From positions 620,001-684,000 of the forward strand of contig NZ_QUBR01000001.1 of assembly GCF_003586285.1 (NCBI RefSeq): a stretch of DNA of 64,000 bases, read 5' to 3'. Positions 16,830-26,252 of the stretch are shown here, in pieces. How positions within the stretch are numbered: the stretch's first letter is position 1; every line of letters starts with the position of its first letter. Made by a program: the position numbers and the translations under genes. Origin of the DNA: Aeromicrobium endophyticum. Its GTDB lineage: Bacteria; Actinomycetota; Actinomycetes; Propionibacteriales; Nocardioidaceae. The notes below the pieces were generated by a model. The model was not told where the DNA came from, made no database searches, and worked only from the letters and a program-made list of their open reading frames with translations.

Positions 16830-17039
16830 ATGTCACAGGCCGTCGCCTCCCCCGAGGTCGAGATCCCGACCATCCCGGTCGCCCAGCTCGCCCCCTGGGC
16901 CGCTTTCGTCTTCCTCATCGCCGCCATCGTGCTGTTCTTCATCAGCGCCGACCAGGGCATCGTGTCGATCCCGTCGGGCAACGCCGTCCACGAGTGGGTC
17001 CACGACGGACGCCACCTGCTCGGCTTCCCCTGCCACTGA
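16830..17039 (+). CDS. cbtB: Cobalt transporter subunit CbtB
   Basis: 69 residues, the usual small size. One membrane helix (about 20-42; AAFVFLIAAIVLFFISA) is followed by the C-terminal metal-binding His motif HEWVHDGRHLLGFPCH. Preceded by AAGGAGC. It lies just after riboswitch 2 and before cbtA, the standard order. CbtA and CbtB are predicted to form a cobalt uptake system feeding corrin synthesis. Confidence 0.95.
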   Translation: MSQAVASPEVEIPTIPVAQLAPWAAFVFLIAAIVLFFISADQGIVSIPSGNAVHEWVHDGRHLLGFPCH

Positions 17040-17137
17040 CACCCCCTCGTCCACAACCGGCTCGCCTGACGGCGGCCGGTCATCTCGCGCTACGCCGGGA
17101 CGCCTCTGCGACGGCGGCGCAGTCTGGAACAGCACTC

Positions 17138-17932
17138 ATGACCCCACGCAACTTCCTGGTCCGCGGCCTGCTCGCGGGCTTCCTGGCCGGCATCTTCGCC
17201 TTCGCCGTCTCGTACACCGTCGGTGAGCCGCAGGTCGACGCGGCCATCGCCGTCGAGGAGGCCGGCACCGCCGCGGCTCCCGCCGACGCAGCCCCGGCCG
17301 ACGACGGCCACACCCACTCGCACTCGCACGACGAGGGCGGCACCGTCGTGTCGCGCGACAACCAGTCCACCTGGGGGCTCGCGACCGGCATCTTCGCCGT
17401 CAGCACCGCGTTCGGCGGCGTCGTCGGTCTCATCTCGGCCTTCGCCGTCGGACGCCTCGGACGCCTGCGCCCCAGCCAGTCGACCGCGGTGATCGCGCTG
17501 CTGGGCTTCGTCGCCGCGTGGCTCGTGCCGTTCACCAAGTACCCGGCGACGCCCCCGGCCGTCGGCAACGAGGACACCCTGGCCGACCGGACGCTCTACT
17601 ACTTCACCATCCAGGCCGTCTCGATCCTCGCGATGATCGGCGTGGTGCTGCTGGCCCGCCGCCTGCTGAGCGGCCTCGGCACCTACCGCACGCTGCTGGT
17701 GTGCGGCGGCACGTTCCTCGCGATCGTGGTCGTCACGGGACTGCTGCTGCCGACCGTCAACGAGATCGGCACGTTCCCGGGCGACACGCTCTGGTACTTC
17801 CGGCGTGCGTCGCTGATGACCAACCTGACCCTGTGGGCCGCCCTCGGCATCATCCTGGCCGGCCTGGTCGGCAGGTTGTACGAGCAGGAGACCGCGAAGA
17901 CCGCACGCCGCGACCTGGCGGCGAGCCTGTGA
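17138..17932 (+). CDS. cbtA: Cobalt transporter subunit CbtA
   Basis: 264 residues and about five membrane helices: near 5-27 and 85-107, then clusters at about 122-135, 158-175, 190-210 and 230-250. A His-rich loop, HTHSHSHDEGG (about 53-63), follows the first helix and probably binds cobalt. PFTKYPATPPAVGNEDT is characteristic of CbtA. I chose the ATG at 17138 (MTPRNFLVRGLLAGF), which has a weak GGAA ribosome site. It lies 98 bp after cbtB, and its stop overlaps the GTG of cobT. Confidence 0.93.
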   Translation: MTPRNFLVRGLLAGFLAGIFAFAVSYTVGEPQVDAAIAVEEAGTAAAPADAAPADDGHTHSHSHDEGGTVVSRDNQSTWGLATGIFAVSTAFGGVVGLISAFAVGRLGRLRPSQSTAVIALLGFVAAWLVPFTKYPATPPAVGNEDTLADRTLYYFTIQAVSILAMIGVVLLARRLLSGLGTYRTLLVCGGTFLAIVVVTGLLLPTVNEIGTFPGDTLWYFRRASLMTNLTLWAALGIILAGLVGRLYEQETAKTARRDLAASL

Positions 17933-18966
17933 CGACGCCCGGCACGCCCGTCGCTCCGCCGTCCGTGACCGCCCGCGACGCGGCGGCGGCCCGGCTGGGT
18001 CAGCTCGCCACGCCCCCCGGCGCCCTCGGGCGCCTGGGCGACCTGGCCGTCCGTCTGGCCGCGATGCAGGGGCAGGTGCCGCCCGCACCGGTCGAGTGCG
18101 TCCGCGCCGTCATCTTCGCTGGCGACCACGGCGTCTCCGACCACGGCGTCTCGGCCTTCCCGAAGGCCATCACGCCCGCCATGGTCCGCACGTTCCTCGC
18201 GGGCCGCGCCGGCGTGTCGGTGCTGGCCAGGCAGCACGACGTCGCGGTCCGGGTGCTCGACCTGGGTGTCGACGACGACCTCGAGGGCGTGCCCGCCGAC
18301 GTCACCGCCTTCAAGGTGCGGCGTGGCTCCGGCGCGATCCACCTCGAGGACGCACTGACGTGCGACGAGGCCCTGAGGGCCGTCGCGGCGGGCGAGGCTG
18401 TCGCGGCCGAGGAGATCGCTGCCGGAGCGCAGCTGCTGGTCAGCGGCGACATGGGCATCGGCAACACGACGCCCGCCGCGGCGCTCATCGCCGCCTCGTT
18501 CGGGCTGCCCGCCTCCGAGGTCACGGGCCGCGGCACCGGCATCGACGAGTCCGGCCTCGCGCACAAGACCGCCGTGGTGCAGCAGGCCCTCGACCGCGCC
18601 GGCGACCGGACGTCCGACGCCCTCGAGACGCTCACGGCGCTCGGCAGCGCCGACCTGGCCGCGTCGGCCGGGTTCTTGGCGGCCGCCGCACGGTCCGGCG
18701 TGCCCGTCCTGCTCGACGGCGTCATCTCCGTCGCGGCCGCCGTCATGGCCGACCGCCTCGCACCCGGGGCGTCCGCCTGGTTCGTCGCCGGTCACCGCTC
18801 GACCGAGCCGGCCCAGTCGCTGGCCCTCGACAAGCTCGGGCTCGAGCCACTGCTCGACCTCGGCATGCGGCTCGGCGAGGGCAGCGGGGCCGTCGCGGCC
18901 GTGCCCGTCGTCCGGTCCGCGGCGCTGCTGCTGGCCGAGGTCGCCCTGCTGTCCGACCTCGGGTGA
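17929..18966 (+). CDS. cobT: Nicotinate-nucleotide-dimethylbenzimidazole phosphoribosyltransferase
   Basis: 345 residues, full length for CobT. It has LGRLGDLAVRLA (about 31-42), FAGDHGVSDHGVSAFP (about 63-78), SGDMGIGNTTPAAAL (about 173-187), GRGTGIDESGLAHK and the C-terminal LGMRLGEGSGAVAAVP. It activates the lower-ligand base as alpha-ribazole phosphate. GTG start at 17929 overlaps the cbtA stop, and its stop overlaps the cobS ATG (TGATG), so the operon is tightly coupled. Confidence 0.96.
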   Translation: MTTPGTPVAPPSVTARDAAAARLGQLATPPGALGRLGDLAVRLAAMQGQVPPAPVECVRAVIFAGDHGVSDHGVSAFPKAITPAMVRTFLAGRAGVSVLARQHDVAVRVLDLGVDDDLEGVPADVTAFKVRRGSGAIHLEDALTCDEALRAVAAGEAVAAEEIAAGAQLLVSGDMGIGNTTPAAALIAASFGLPASEVTGRGTGIDESGLAHKTAVVQQALDRAGDRTSDALETLTALGSADLAASAGFLAAAARSGVPVLLDGVISVAAAVMADRLAPGASAWFVAGHRSTEPAQSLALDKLGLEPLLDLGMRLGEGSGAVAAVPVVRSAALLLAEVALLSDLG

Positions 18967-19721
18967 TGCTCGACGCCTGGCGCTTGGCGGTCGGCACCCT
19001 GACCGCGGTCCGCGTCGGGCACCCGTCGACCGTCGATCGCCGTACGACCGGGCTGGCGATGCTGCTCGCTCCCCTGGCCGTCGTGCCGCTGGGCGTGCTG
19101 GTCGGCCTGCTCTGCTGGGCCGGGCGCGAGCTCGAGCTGGCACCCCTGGCTGTGTCGGCGGTCGCGGTCGGCGCGCTGGCGATGGGCAGCCGCGCCCTGC
19201 ACCTCGACGGGCTCTCGGACGTCGCCGACGCGCTGACGGTCTCGTACGACCCCAGGCGCTCGCTCGACGTCATGAAGGGCGGGACGTCCGGCCCGGCAGG
19301 CTCCGCGGCGCTCGTGCTGGTGCTCGGCGTGCAGGTCGCCGCCCTCGCCGCGGTGCTGTCGTCCTCGCGCGGCCCCGTGGTGGCCGCCGTGCTCGTGTGC
19401 GTCTCGCGGGCGATCCTGGTGGTCACCTGTGCGCGCGGCGTCCCGGCGGCTCGCAGCGACGGGTTGGCGGCGTCGTACGCCGGCACCGTGGCCCCGCTCG
19501 CTGCCCTGCTCGTCTGGCTCGTGGCCGGCGCGGCCGCCTACGGGGTGCTCGACTGGGCCGGCTACGAGTGGTGGCGCGGCCCGGTCGTCGCGGCGGCCGC
19601 CCTGCTGGTCGGCGCGGCACTGACCGTGCGGTGCGTCCGGCGCTTCGGCGGCGTCACGGGCGACGTCTTCGGCGCGGCCATCGAGGTCACGCTGGCCGTC
19701 CTTCTCCTAGGAGCATCATGA
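18966..19721 (+). CDS. cobS: Adenosylcobinamide-GDP ribazoletransferase (cobalamin synthase)
   Basis: 251 residues, a polytopic membrane enzyme. It has RALHLDGLSDVADALTVSYD (about 77-96), the KGGTSGPAGSAALVL segment and a C-terminal FGGVTGDVFGAAIE motif. It joins adenosylcobinamide-GDP to alpha-ribazole (or its phosphate) in the membrane, the last assembly step. Its stop overlaps the next ATG as ATGA. Confidence 0.94.
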   Translation: MLDAWRLAVGTLTAVRVGHPSTVDRRTTGLAMLLAPLAVVPLGVLVGLLCWAGRELELAPLAVSAVAVGALAMGSRALHLDGLSDVADALTVSYDPRRSLDVMKGGTSGPAGSAALVLVLGVQVAALAAVLSSSRGPVVAAVLVCVSRAILVVTCARGVPAARSDGLAASYAGTVAPLAALLVWLVAGAAAYGVLDWAGYEWWRGPVVAAAALLVGAALTVRCVRRFGGVTGDVFGAAIEVTLAVLLLGAS

Positions 19722-20734
19722 GCACCTCACCGTCCGACACCGTGCTCGTCGAGCAGCGGGGCCGACTCGGCGTCCTGACGCTCAACCGTCCGCGCGCCAT
19801 CAACGCGCTCGACCTCGAGATGGTCCGCACCGCTCAGCGGGCGCTCGACCGGTGGGCCGACGACGACTCGGTCACCACCGTGCTGGTGACGGGCGCCGGC
19901 GACCGCGGGCTGTGCGCCGGGGGCGACCTGCAGGGCATGTACCGCTCGGCGCGCGAGGGCACCGCCGACTCCGTCGAGTTCTGGCGCGAGGAGTACGCGC
20001 TCGACCACGCCATCGCGACGTACGCCAAGCCCGTCGTGGCGCTGATGGACGGCATCGTGCTCGGCGGCGGGGTGGGGGTGTCGGCGCACGCCTCGCACCG
20101 CGTCGTCACCGAGAGGACGTCCGTGGGGATGCCCGAGACCCGCATCGGCTTCGTGCCCGACGTCGGCGGGCCCTGGCTGCTGGCGCGTGCCCCGGGCGAG
20201 CTGGGCACGCACCTGGCGCTCACGGCGTCGAATGCCGACGGCGCCGACACGATCGCGCTGGGCATGGCCGACGTGCTGGTGCCGAGCGACCGCCTGCCTG
20301 CTCTCGAGCAGGCGCTCGAGACCGAGGCGCCCGACGACGTCCTGGCCCGCCTGTCGGTCGATCCGCCCGCGTCGTCGCTCGTCGCGGCCGGCGCGTGGGT
20401 CGATGCCGCCTACGCGGGTGACGACGTGCCCGCGATCGTCGCCCGCCTGCGCGCGTCCGACCACGACGACGCCCGTCAGGCCGCGGACGACATCGAGGCC
20501 CGGTCGCCCACGGCGGTCACCCTGACCCTGGCGGCCCTCCGCCGGGCGGCGACCCTGCCCGACCTGCGCAGCGCCCTCGACCAGGACCTCGCCGTGTCGA
20601 CCTACCTGCTGGGCGTGCCCGACATGGCCGAGGGCATCCGCGCCCAGGTCATCGACAAGGACCGCTCCCCGCGCTGGTCTCCCGCCCGCCTCGCCGACGT
20701 CGACCCCGCCCCCTGGGCCCACCTCTTCGCCTGA
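19718..20734 (+). CDS. Enoyl-CoA hydratase/isomerase family, probable 3-hydroxyisobutyryl-CoA hydrolase
   Basis: 338 residues, longer than a plain enoyl-CoA hydratase and the usual size for 3-hydroxyisobutyryl-CoA hydrolase. It has LTLNRPRAINALDLEMV, the oxyanion-hole segment LCAGGDLQGMYR (about 67-78), GIVLGGGVGVSAHASHRV (about 111-128) and PETRIGFVPDVGG (about 138-150) with the catalytic Glu and Asp. The C-terminal extension fits the hydrolase. It would act in valine breakdown. ATG at 19718 with TAGGAG, overlapping the cobS stop, so it sits in a riboswitch-controlled operon though it has no cobalamin role. Confidence 0.88.
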   Translation: MSTSPSDTVLVEQRGRLGVLTLNRPRAINALDLEMVRTAQRALDRWADDDSVTTVLVTGAGDRGLCAGGDLQGMYRSAREGTADSVEFWREEYALDHAIATYAKPVVALMDGIVLGGGVGVSAHASHRVVTERTSVGMPETRIGFVPDVGGPWLLARAPGELGTHLALTASNADGADTIALGMADVLVPSDRLPALEQALETEAPDDVLARLSVDPPASSLVAAGAWVDAAYAGDDVPAIVARLRASDHDDARQAADDIEARSPTAVTLTLAALRRAATLPDLRSALDQDLAVSTYLLGVPDMAEGIRAQVIDKDRSPRWSPARLADVDPAPWAHLFA

Positions 20735-20784
20735 CCCGTGCCGGGATCCCACGGCCTCATGGGAGACCAGCAGCCCCGGGGGGG

Positions 20785-21315
20785 TCAGAGGCGCAGCGCC
20801 CGGCCGGCGACGACGAGCAGGACGTCGTCGCACTCCTGGGCGATGCGCTGGTTGACGACGCCGAGCAGGTCGCGGAACACCCGGCCCGACCGGTGCTCGG
20901 GCACGACGCTCATGCCGACCTCGTTGGTGACCGCGACGACCGTGCCGCGGTGCTCCGAGATCGCCGCAGCGGTCTCGGCCAGCCGGTCGAGCAGCACCGG
21001 CTCCCAGTCGTCGCGCAGCTGGTCCCACCCGTCGAGCTCGTCGATGACGGACGTCAGCCACGTGCCCAGGCAGTCGATCAGCACGGCACCGTCGGACGCG
21101 CGCAGGGCGCCGGCGAGGTCGTGGGTCTCGATGGTGCCCCAGTGGTCGGGACGTCGGGCCCGGTGGACGGCGACCCGCGCGGCCCACTCGGGATCGGCGT
21201 CGACATCGGCCTGCGGCCCCGGCGCCACGTACGTGACGTGCGGCTCGGCGACGAGCAGGGACTCGGCGTGGAACGACTTGCCCGAGCGCACGCCGCCCGT
21301 GACCAGAACCTTCAT
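20785..21315 (-). CDS. cobU: Adenosylcobinamide kinase / adenosylcobinamide-phosphate guanylyltransferase
   Basis: 176 residues. It has P-loop VTGGVRSGKSFHAE (about 5-18), a His in the guanylylation region (THDLAGAL), LIDCLGTWLTSV (about 84-95) and VTNEVGMSVVPEHRSGRVFRD near the C-terminus. It phosphorylates adenosylcobinamide and then attaches GMP. It is monocistronic on the minus strand, diverges from cbiB with a 47-bp gap, and converges on the hydrolase gene. Confidence 0.95.
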   Translation of the reverse strand: MKVLVTGGVRSGKSFHAESLLVAEPHVTYVAPGPQADVDADPEWAARVAVHRARRPDHWGTIETHDLAGALRASDGAVLIDCLGTWLTSVIDELDGWDQLRDDWEPVLLDRLAETAAAISEHRGTVVAVTNEVGMSVVPEHRSGRVFRDLLGVVNQRIAQECDDVLLVVAGRALRL

Positions 21316-21362
21316 GGCACCTCGCTAGTGTCGACGAGAGCCTAGCCCCGAAGGAGCCCTGT

Positions 21363-22307
21363 ATGCGAGCGCGTGCGATCGGCCTCGTCCTCGGCTTCGC
21401 CGCCGACCGCCTGCTCGGAGACCCGGCCCGCCTGCACCCCGTGGCCGGCTTCGGACGCGTCGCCGGCGCCCTCGAGCGCAGGACGTGGGCCGACGACCGC
21501 GCCGCGGGGGCACGGCACGCCGCCGTGCTGGTGGCAGGCACCGGCACCCTCGGCCTGCTCGCCGACCGCGCGACCCGGCAACGTCCGGTCGCCCAGTCGC
21601 TGCTGACTGCCGCCGCCACCTGGGCGGTGGTCGGCGGACGCTCCTTGGGCCGCGAGGCCGTCCGGGTCGAGTCGCACCTCGTGCGCGGCGACCTCCCGGC
21701 CGCCCGGCAGCAGCTGACCCACCTGGTCGGACGCGACCCGTCGCAGCTCGATGCGGCCGAGATCTCGCGCGCGACCGTCGAGTCGGTCGCCGAGAACACC
21801 TCCGACGCCGTCGTGGCCCCGCTGCTGGCCGGGGCGGTCGGCGGCATCGGCGGGCTCGTCGCCTACCGCGCCGCCAACACCCTCGACGCCATGGTGGGCC
21901 ACCGCAGCCCGCGCTACGAGCGGTTCGGCTGGGCGTCCGCACGCCTCGACGACGTCCTCAACCTCGCACCGGCCCGACTGTCCGCGCTGCTCGCCGCGGC
22001 GCTGGCCCCTGTGGTCGGCGGACGCCGCACCGACGCCTTCGAGGCCTGGACCCGCGACTCCCGCCGCCACCCCAGCCCCAACGCCGGACCCGTCGAGGCG
22101 GCCTTCGCCGGCGCCTTGGGCGTGCAGCTCGGCGGCACCAACGTCTACGGCTCGCGCGTCGAGCACCGCCCCACGCTGGGCAGCGGCCGCGCCCCGGTCG
22201 TCGACGACATCGGCCGCTCCGTGCGGCTGGCCGACGCCGTCGCCCTGGGCGCGCTGACGGTCAGCGCCGTGGTCGCCGCCCGACTCGCCCCCAGGAGGAA
22301 CCCATGA
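21363..22307 (+). CDS. cbiB: Adenosylcobinamide-phosphate synthase (CbiB/CobD)
   Basis: 314 residues, membrane-bound. The start LVLGFAADRLLGDPARLHPV is the family signature, and it has SVAENTSDAVVAPL (about 141-154), YRAANTLDAMVGH (about 168-180) and the C-terminal PNAGPVEAAFAGALGVQLGG. It attaches the aminopropanol arm to cobyric acid, using the product of the CobC-type enzyme. The stop overlaps the SDR ATG. Confidence 0.95.
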   Translation: MRARAIGLVLGFAADRLLGDPARLHPVAGFGRVAGALERRTWADDRAAGARHAAVLVAGTGTLGLLADRATRQRPVAQSLLTAAATWAVVGGRSLGREAVRVESHLVRGDLPAARQQLTHLVGRDPSQLDAAEISRATVESVAENTSDAVVAPLLAGAVGGIGGLVAYRAANTLDAMVGHRSPRYERFGWASARLDDVLNLAPARLSALLAAALAPVVGGRRTDAFEAWTRDSRRHPSPNAGPVEAAFAGALGVQLGGTNVYGSRVEHRPTLGSGRAPVVDDIGRSVRLADAVALGALTVSAVVAARLAPRRNP

Positions 22308-23014
22308 TCACCATCGTCACCGGAGGAACCCGCGGGATCGGCGAGGCCGTCAGCCGGGCGCTGGTCACGAAGGGCCACCAGGTGGTCGCGTCGTACGTGC
22401 GCGACCGCGCGTCAGCCCGTGCCCTCGAGCACGAGCTCGAGGGGCTGACCGTCGTGGCAGCCGACATCACCACGGCCCCCGGTCGCGACGTCCTCTTCGA
22501 CACCGCGGCCCGGCTGGGGCCGCTCACGGGCCTGGTCAACAACGCGGGGGCGACGCGGCACATCGGGCCGCTCGCGCAGACCGATCCCGAGATCGTCCGC
22601 GACGTCGTCGACCTCAACCTGACCGCCGCGATCCTGTGCGCACAGCGTGCCGTCCAGCAAATGGCACCCGGTGGCACGATCGTCAACATCTCGTCAGGCG
22701 CTGCGACGACCGGCTCCCCGGGCGAGTACGTGCACTACGCGGCGGCCAAGGCGGGCGTCGACGCCTTGACCCTCGGGCTCGGCCGCGAGGTGGCCGCGCA
22801 GGGCATCAGGGTGGTCGGCGTGGCCCCCGGCACGATCCGCACCGACATCCACGCCGACGCGGGCGACGCGGGCCGGCCCGACCGGGTCGCCGAGCGCGTG
22901 CCGCTCGGACGGGCCGGCCTGCCCGCCGACATCAGCGGCGTGGTGGCGTGGCTGTTCGAGCCGGACGCCTCGTACCTGACCGCCACGACGATCCGGGTCA
23001 CCGGCGGGACGTGA
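22304..23014 (+). CDS. SDR family oxidoreductase (FabG-like)
   Basis: 236 residues with [16 protein letters not shown] (about 5-20), NNAG (about 82), [10 protein letters not shown] and the catalytic YAAAK (Tyr and Lys about 146-150). The C-terminal [11 protein letters not shown] fits FabG-like dehydrogenases. Strong ribosome site AGGAGG, with ATGA overlap with cbiB. Association with cobalamin genes is positional only. It overlaps the convergent cobK by 17 bp. Confidence 0.88.
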   Translation: MITIVTGGTRGIGEAVSRALVTKGHQVVASYVRDRASARALEHELEGLTVVAADITTAPGRDVLFDTAARLGPLTGLVNNAGATRHIGPLAQTDPEIVRDVVDLNLTAAILCAQRAVQQMAPGGTIVNISSGAATTGSPGEYVHYAAAKAGVDALTLGLGREVAAQGIRVVGVAPGTIRTDIHADAGDAGRPDRVAERVPLGRAGLPADISGVVAWLFEPDASYLTATTIRVTGGT

Positions 23015-23729
23015 CCCAGGCTGCGGCCGCCTCGGCGTCGGTGACGATCTCGACACCGACGGCCGGCGCGGCCCGGCGCACCACCACCACCGGGATGCCC
23101 ATCTCGTCGGCGACCCTCATCTTCGGCCACGTGTGCGCACCGCCGGAGTCCTTGGTCACGAGCACGTCGAGCGGAGCCATGAGCGAGCGCTCGCCGTCGA
23201 GGTCGTACGGACCCCGGCTCAGCAGGAGCGTCCACGACTCCGGCAGCACGAAGCCGGGAGGGTCGACGACACGCGCGACGGCGCGGTGGTGCGCGAGGGG
23301 CCCGACGAACCGGTCGAGCGACTGACGACCGACCGTGAGGAACGGACGCTCGCCGAGCGTCGCGGCGAGCTCAGCGGCCTGGTCGTGGCTGTCGACCCAG
23401 TGCCAGCGAGCGGCTCCGGGTGCCTCGGACCAGCCCGGACGCTCGAGGCGCAGCAGCGGGACGCCGTCGGCCGCACAGGCCTCGGCCGCGTGGGCGCTCA
23501 TGCCGGCCGCGAACGGGTGCGTCGCGTCGACGACCGCCGTGACGCGGTGCTCGGCGAGGTACGACCGCAGTCCACGCACGCCCCCGAACCCGCCGATCTG
23601 GACGGCTCCGACGGGCAGCCGCGGACGGGCGACGCGTCCGGCCAGCGTCGAGACGAACCGGACGCCGGCCCGGTCGAGCAGCACGGCCAGCTCGCGGGCC
23701 TCGGCGGTGCCGCCCAGCAGCAGGATCAT
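22998..23729 (-). CDS. cobK: Precorrin-6A reductase
   Basis: 243 residues. It has [19 protein letters not shown] (about 1-19), [20 protein letters not shown] (about 67-86), the mid-domain [10 protein letters not shown] and the C-terminal [20 protein letters not shown]. It reduces precorrin-6A with NADPH, supplying precorrin-6B to CobL. Its ATG overlaps the cobQ stop (ATGA), so it is last in the three-gene minus-strand operon. Confidence 0.95.
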   Translation of the reverse strand: MILLLGGTAEARELAVLLDRAGVRFVSTLAGRVARPRLPVGAVQIGGFGGVRGLRSYLAEHRVTAVVDATHPFAAGMSAHAAEACAADGVPLLRLERPGWSEAPGAARWHWVDSHDQAAELAATLGERPFLTVGRQSLDRFVGPLAHHRAVARVVDPPGFVLPESWTLLLSRGPYDLDGERSLMAPLDVLVTKDSGGAHTWPKMRVADEMGIPVVVVRRAAPAVGVEIVTDAEAAAAWVTSRR

Positions 23730-25222
23730 CCGACACCCGGCGGCAGGACGGCGAGGCCTGCGGGAGCGCCGTGCTCGGCCAGCGCCAGCAGGGCCTCGAC
23801 GTCGAGCTTCTGCTCGACCAGGTCGCCCAGCAGGTCGAGACGGGCGTCGCGACGCTCGGCGAAGCTGACGTCGGACGCCTCGTAGGGCCGGCCCAGCACC
23901 TCGGACGCCGCCGCGAGGAAGGCACGGCGCAGACCGTCGGACTCGAGGCTGCCGTGCCACATCGTGCCGAAGACGTGCCCGGCCCGTGCGCCGCCGAGGA
24001 ACTCCTCGTCGCCGCCCCTGGCGATGCGTCCGTGGTGGATCTCGTAGCCCGCCGCAGATGCGCCCAGCGCCTCGCCGACCGGCAGCCGCAGCACCTTGTC
24101 GACCTCGAACGTCGTCGTGACGTCGAGCAGGCCGAGCCCCTCGACCTCGGCGCCCGCATCGCCCTCCACCCCGTCGGGGTCGCTGACGGTGCGACCCAGC
24201 ATCTGGAAGCCGCCGCAGATGCCGAGCACCGGACGTCCGGCGGCGGCGTGGTCGAGGATCGCCCGGTCGAGGCCCCGCGACCGCAGCCACCGCAGGTCGG
24301 AGATCGTCGCCCGGGTGCCCGGCAGCACGACGACGTCGGCATCGGTGACGTCGCGGGGGTCGCTGGCGAACAGCACGTCGACGCCGGGCTCGAGCCCCAG
24401 CGCGTCGACGTCGGTGAAGTTGCTGATGCGCGGCAGGCGGATGACCGCGACCCGCAGCGCGGCATCGCGATCGACGGCCCGCCGGCCGTCGAGGTCGAGG
24501 GCGTCCTCGGAGTCGAGCCACAGGTCAGAGCTCCACGGCAGCACGCCGAACACGCGGCGCCCGGTCAGCCGCTCGAGCTGCTGGAGGCCCGGTGCCAGCA
24601 GTCCCTCGTCGCCCCGGAACTTGTTGACCACGAAGCCGGCGACGAGCCGCTGGTCGGCCGGCTCGAGCAGCGCGACGGTGCCGAACATCGCCGCGAACAC
24701 GCCCCCGCGGTCGATGTCGCCCACGACGATCGTCGGGATGTCGGCGTGTCGCGCCAGGCCCATGTTGACGTAGTCGCCGGCGCGAAGGTTGATCTCGGCC
24801 GGGCTGCCGGCCCCCTCGCACACCACGACGTCGTAGCGCGAGGCCAGGTCGTCGTAGGCCGCGTGGGCGGCCTCGGCGAGGTGCGTGCGCCCGCCGATGA
24901 ACTCCGCCGACGTGATCTCGCCGGCCGGGTGGCCCATCACCACGACGTGGCTGGCACGATCGCCGCCGGGCTTGAGCAGCACCGGGTTCATGGCGGCCTC
25001 GGGGGTGGCGCGCGCCGCCAGGGCCTGGATCCACTGCGCGCGTCCGATCTCGGCGCCGATGCCGTCGGGGCCGAGGCACACCATCGAGTTGTTCGACATG
25101 TTCTGCGCCTTGTAGGGCGCGACCTTCAGGCCGCGACGCGCGAAGGCCCGGCACAGCCCCGTCGTCAGGATGCTCTTGCCGGCGTCGGACGTGGTGCCGG
25201 CGACCAGCAGCGAGCCGGTCAT
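23726..25222 (-). CDS. cobQ: Cobyric acid synthase (glutamine-hydrolysing)
   Basis: 498 residues. The N-terminal P-loop-type synthetase has [20 protein letters not shown] (about 6-25) and [12 protein letters not shown] (about 37-48). The C-terminal class-I glutaminase has Cys in [11 protein letters not shown] (about 328-338) and a His motif [10 protein letters not shown] (about 421-430). It amidates the b, d, e and g side chains. I chose the ATG at 25222; it overlaps the upstream gene stop. Confidence 0.96.
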   Translation of the reverse strand: MTGSLLVAGTTSDAGKSILTTGLCRAFARRGLKVAPYKAQNMSNNSMVCLGPDGIGAEIGRAQWIQALAARATPEAAMNPVLLKPGGDRASHVVVMGHPAGEITSAEFIGGRTHLAEAAHAAYDDLASRYDVVVCEGAGSPAEINLRAGDYVNMGLARHADIPTIVVGDIDRGGVFAAMFGTVALLEPADQRLVAGFVVNKFRGDEGLLAPGLQQLERLTGRRVFGVLPWSSDLWLDSEDALDLDGRRAVDRDAALRVAVIRLPRISNFTDVDALGLEPGVDVLFASDPRDVTDADVVVLPGTRATISDLRWLRSRGLDRAILDHAAAGRPVLGICGGFQMLGRTVSDPDGVEGDAGAEVEGLGLLDVTTTFEVDKVLRLPVGEALGASAAGYEIHHGRIARGGDEEFLGGARAGHVFGTMWHGSLESDGLRRAFLAAASEVLGRPYEASDVSFAERRDARLDLLGDLVEQKLDVEALLALAEHGAPAGLAVLPPGVG

Positions 25223-25782
25223 GCCCGCGCCTTGTGCAGCCACGGCGCCAGCAGCCGGGTGATCCACGGCAGCAGGACGTACGTCATCAGCGGGGTCATC
25301 AGGCACACCGTCAGCAGCACGCGAGCGGGCAGCCACCAGTCGCTCAGGTAGATGCGGCCGAGCTCGTTGGCCACGAGGCTGAGGGGGAAGAAGACGATGA
25401 AGATCGAGCACATCTGCTTCCAGCGCGGAGGCGGCGGCACGGCCGGCCGCAGGTCCTGCACGTCGATGCTCGACGGCTCGTCGAACCAGCCCTCGATGCC
25501 GGTGCGGTGCTCACGCGACGCCTCGGCGACGAAGCCCTGCGCCGAGTCGAGCCACCAGCGTCGCTGCGCCGACAGCTCCCACGCCTCGAGCGCGTCGGGC
25601 GAGGCGAAGCGGTAGAGCATGTGCCAGTCGGACGATCCCTGCGTGGGGCGCACCCAGCCCGAGCCGAGGAAGCCGGCGAAGCGCTCGGCCAGCTCGGTGC
25701 CGGCGCGGAGCCAGGCCAGCATCTGGTCTTCCTGCGAGGGGTCGACGCGTCGCGTGATGGAGACGGTGACGGGTCCGGTCAT
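25219..25782 (-). CDS. Antibiotic-biosynthesis-monooxygenase-like protein with C-terminal membrane helices
   Basis: 187 residues. The N-terminal half (about 1-95) fits the ferredoxin-like ABM/Dabb fold: VTVSITRRVDPSQEDQMLAWLR and SSDWHMLYRFASPDALEAWE. The C-terminal half has two hydrophobic helices (about 128-147 and 153-176), so it is probably membrane-attached. It is first in the operon with cobQ and cobK, overlapping the cobQ ATG by 4 bp. I do not know its function. A role in corrin chemistry would be new and is only suggested by position. Confidence 0.75.
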   Translation of the reverse strand: MTGPVTVSITRRVDPSQEDQMLAWLRAGTELAERFAGFLGSGWVRPTQGSSDWHMLYRFASPDALEAWELSAQRRWWLDSAQGFVAEASREHRTGIEGWFDEPSSIDVQDLRPAVPPPPRWKQMCSIFIVFFPLSLVANELGRIYLSDWWLPARVLLTVCLMTPLMTYVLLPWITRLLAPWLHKARA

Positions 25783-25815
25783 GCCTGAAGCCTAGGCGGC
25801 TGCGAGAACGACGAA

Positions 25816-25840
25816 GCCCCCGGAGCCAGGCTCCGGGGGC
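25816..25840 (-). terminator. Hairpin terminator after the cold-shock gene
   Basis: Perfect 11-bp stem GCCCCCGGAGC / GCTCCGGGGGC with a 3-nt loop, 31 bp beyond the csp stop codon. It would also mark the 5' limit of the cobQ operon promoter. Confidence 0.8.
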
Positions 25841-25871
25841 GACGTGCGAGATCTAGTTCAGATCAGGTAGA

Positions 25872-26075
25872 TCAGAGGGGACGGATGTTCGTCGCCTGCA
25901 GACCCTTCTGGCCCTGCTCGACGTCGAACTCGACCTTCTGGTTCTCGTCGAGCGAGCGGTAGCCGCTCGAGGCGATGGCCGAGAAGTGCGCGAACACGTC
26001 CTCGCTGCCATCGTCGGGCGCGATGAATCCGAAGCCCTTGTCAGCGTTGAACCACTTGACAGTTCCAGTAGCCAT
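25872..26075 (-). CDS. cspA: Cold-shock domain protein (CspA family)
   Basis: 67 residues starting [18 protein letters not shown], with RNP1 (KGFGFI) and RNP2-like DVFAHFSAI: a complete small nucleic-acid chaperone. The ATG at 26075 has GGAGAAAC upstream. The region 26076-26252 before it is comparatively AT-richer and has no other gene. It probably holds the long 5' untranslated leader typical of csp genes. Confidence 0.96.
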   Translation of the reverse strand: MATGTVKWFNADKGFGFIAPDDGSEDVFAHFSAIASSGYRSLDENQKVEFDVEQGQKGLQATNIRPL

Positions 26076-26252
26076 GATGTTTCTCCTTCAGCGAATTGCC
26101 ACCCACGCTTGTCGTGAGCAGCCGTCGCGACACACATCCAACCGAGAAGAAATCAACACCAGTGAAGGAACTTCATTCGTTCGTACAGCCCAACGTCGTG
26201 CAACTGGGATCAACCCTACCGGTGATTGCCCGAAAGAGCGACACCCCCCACA

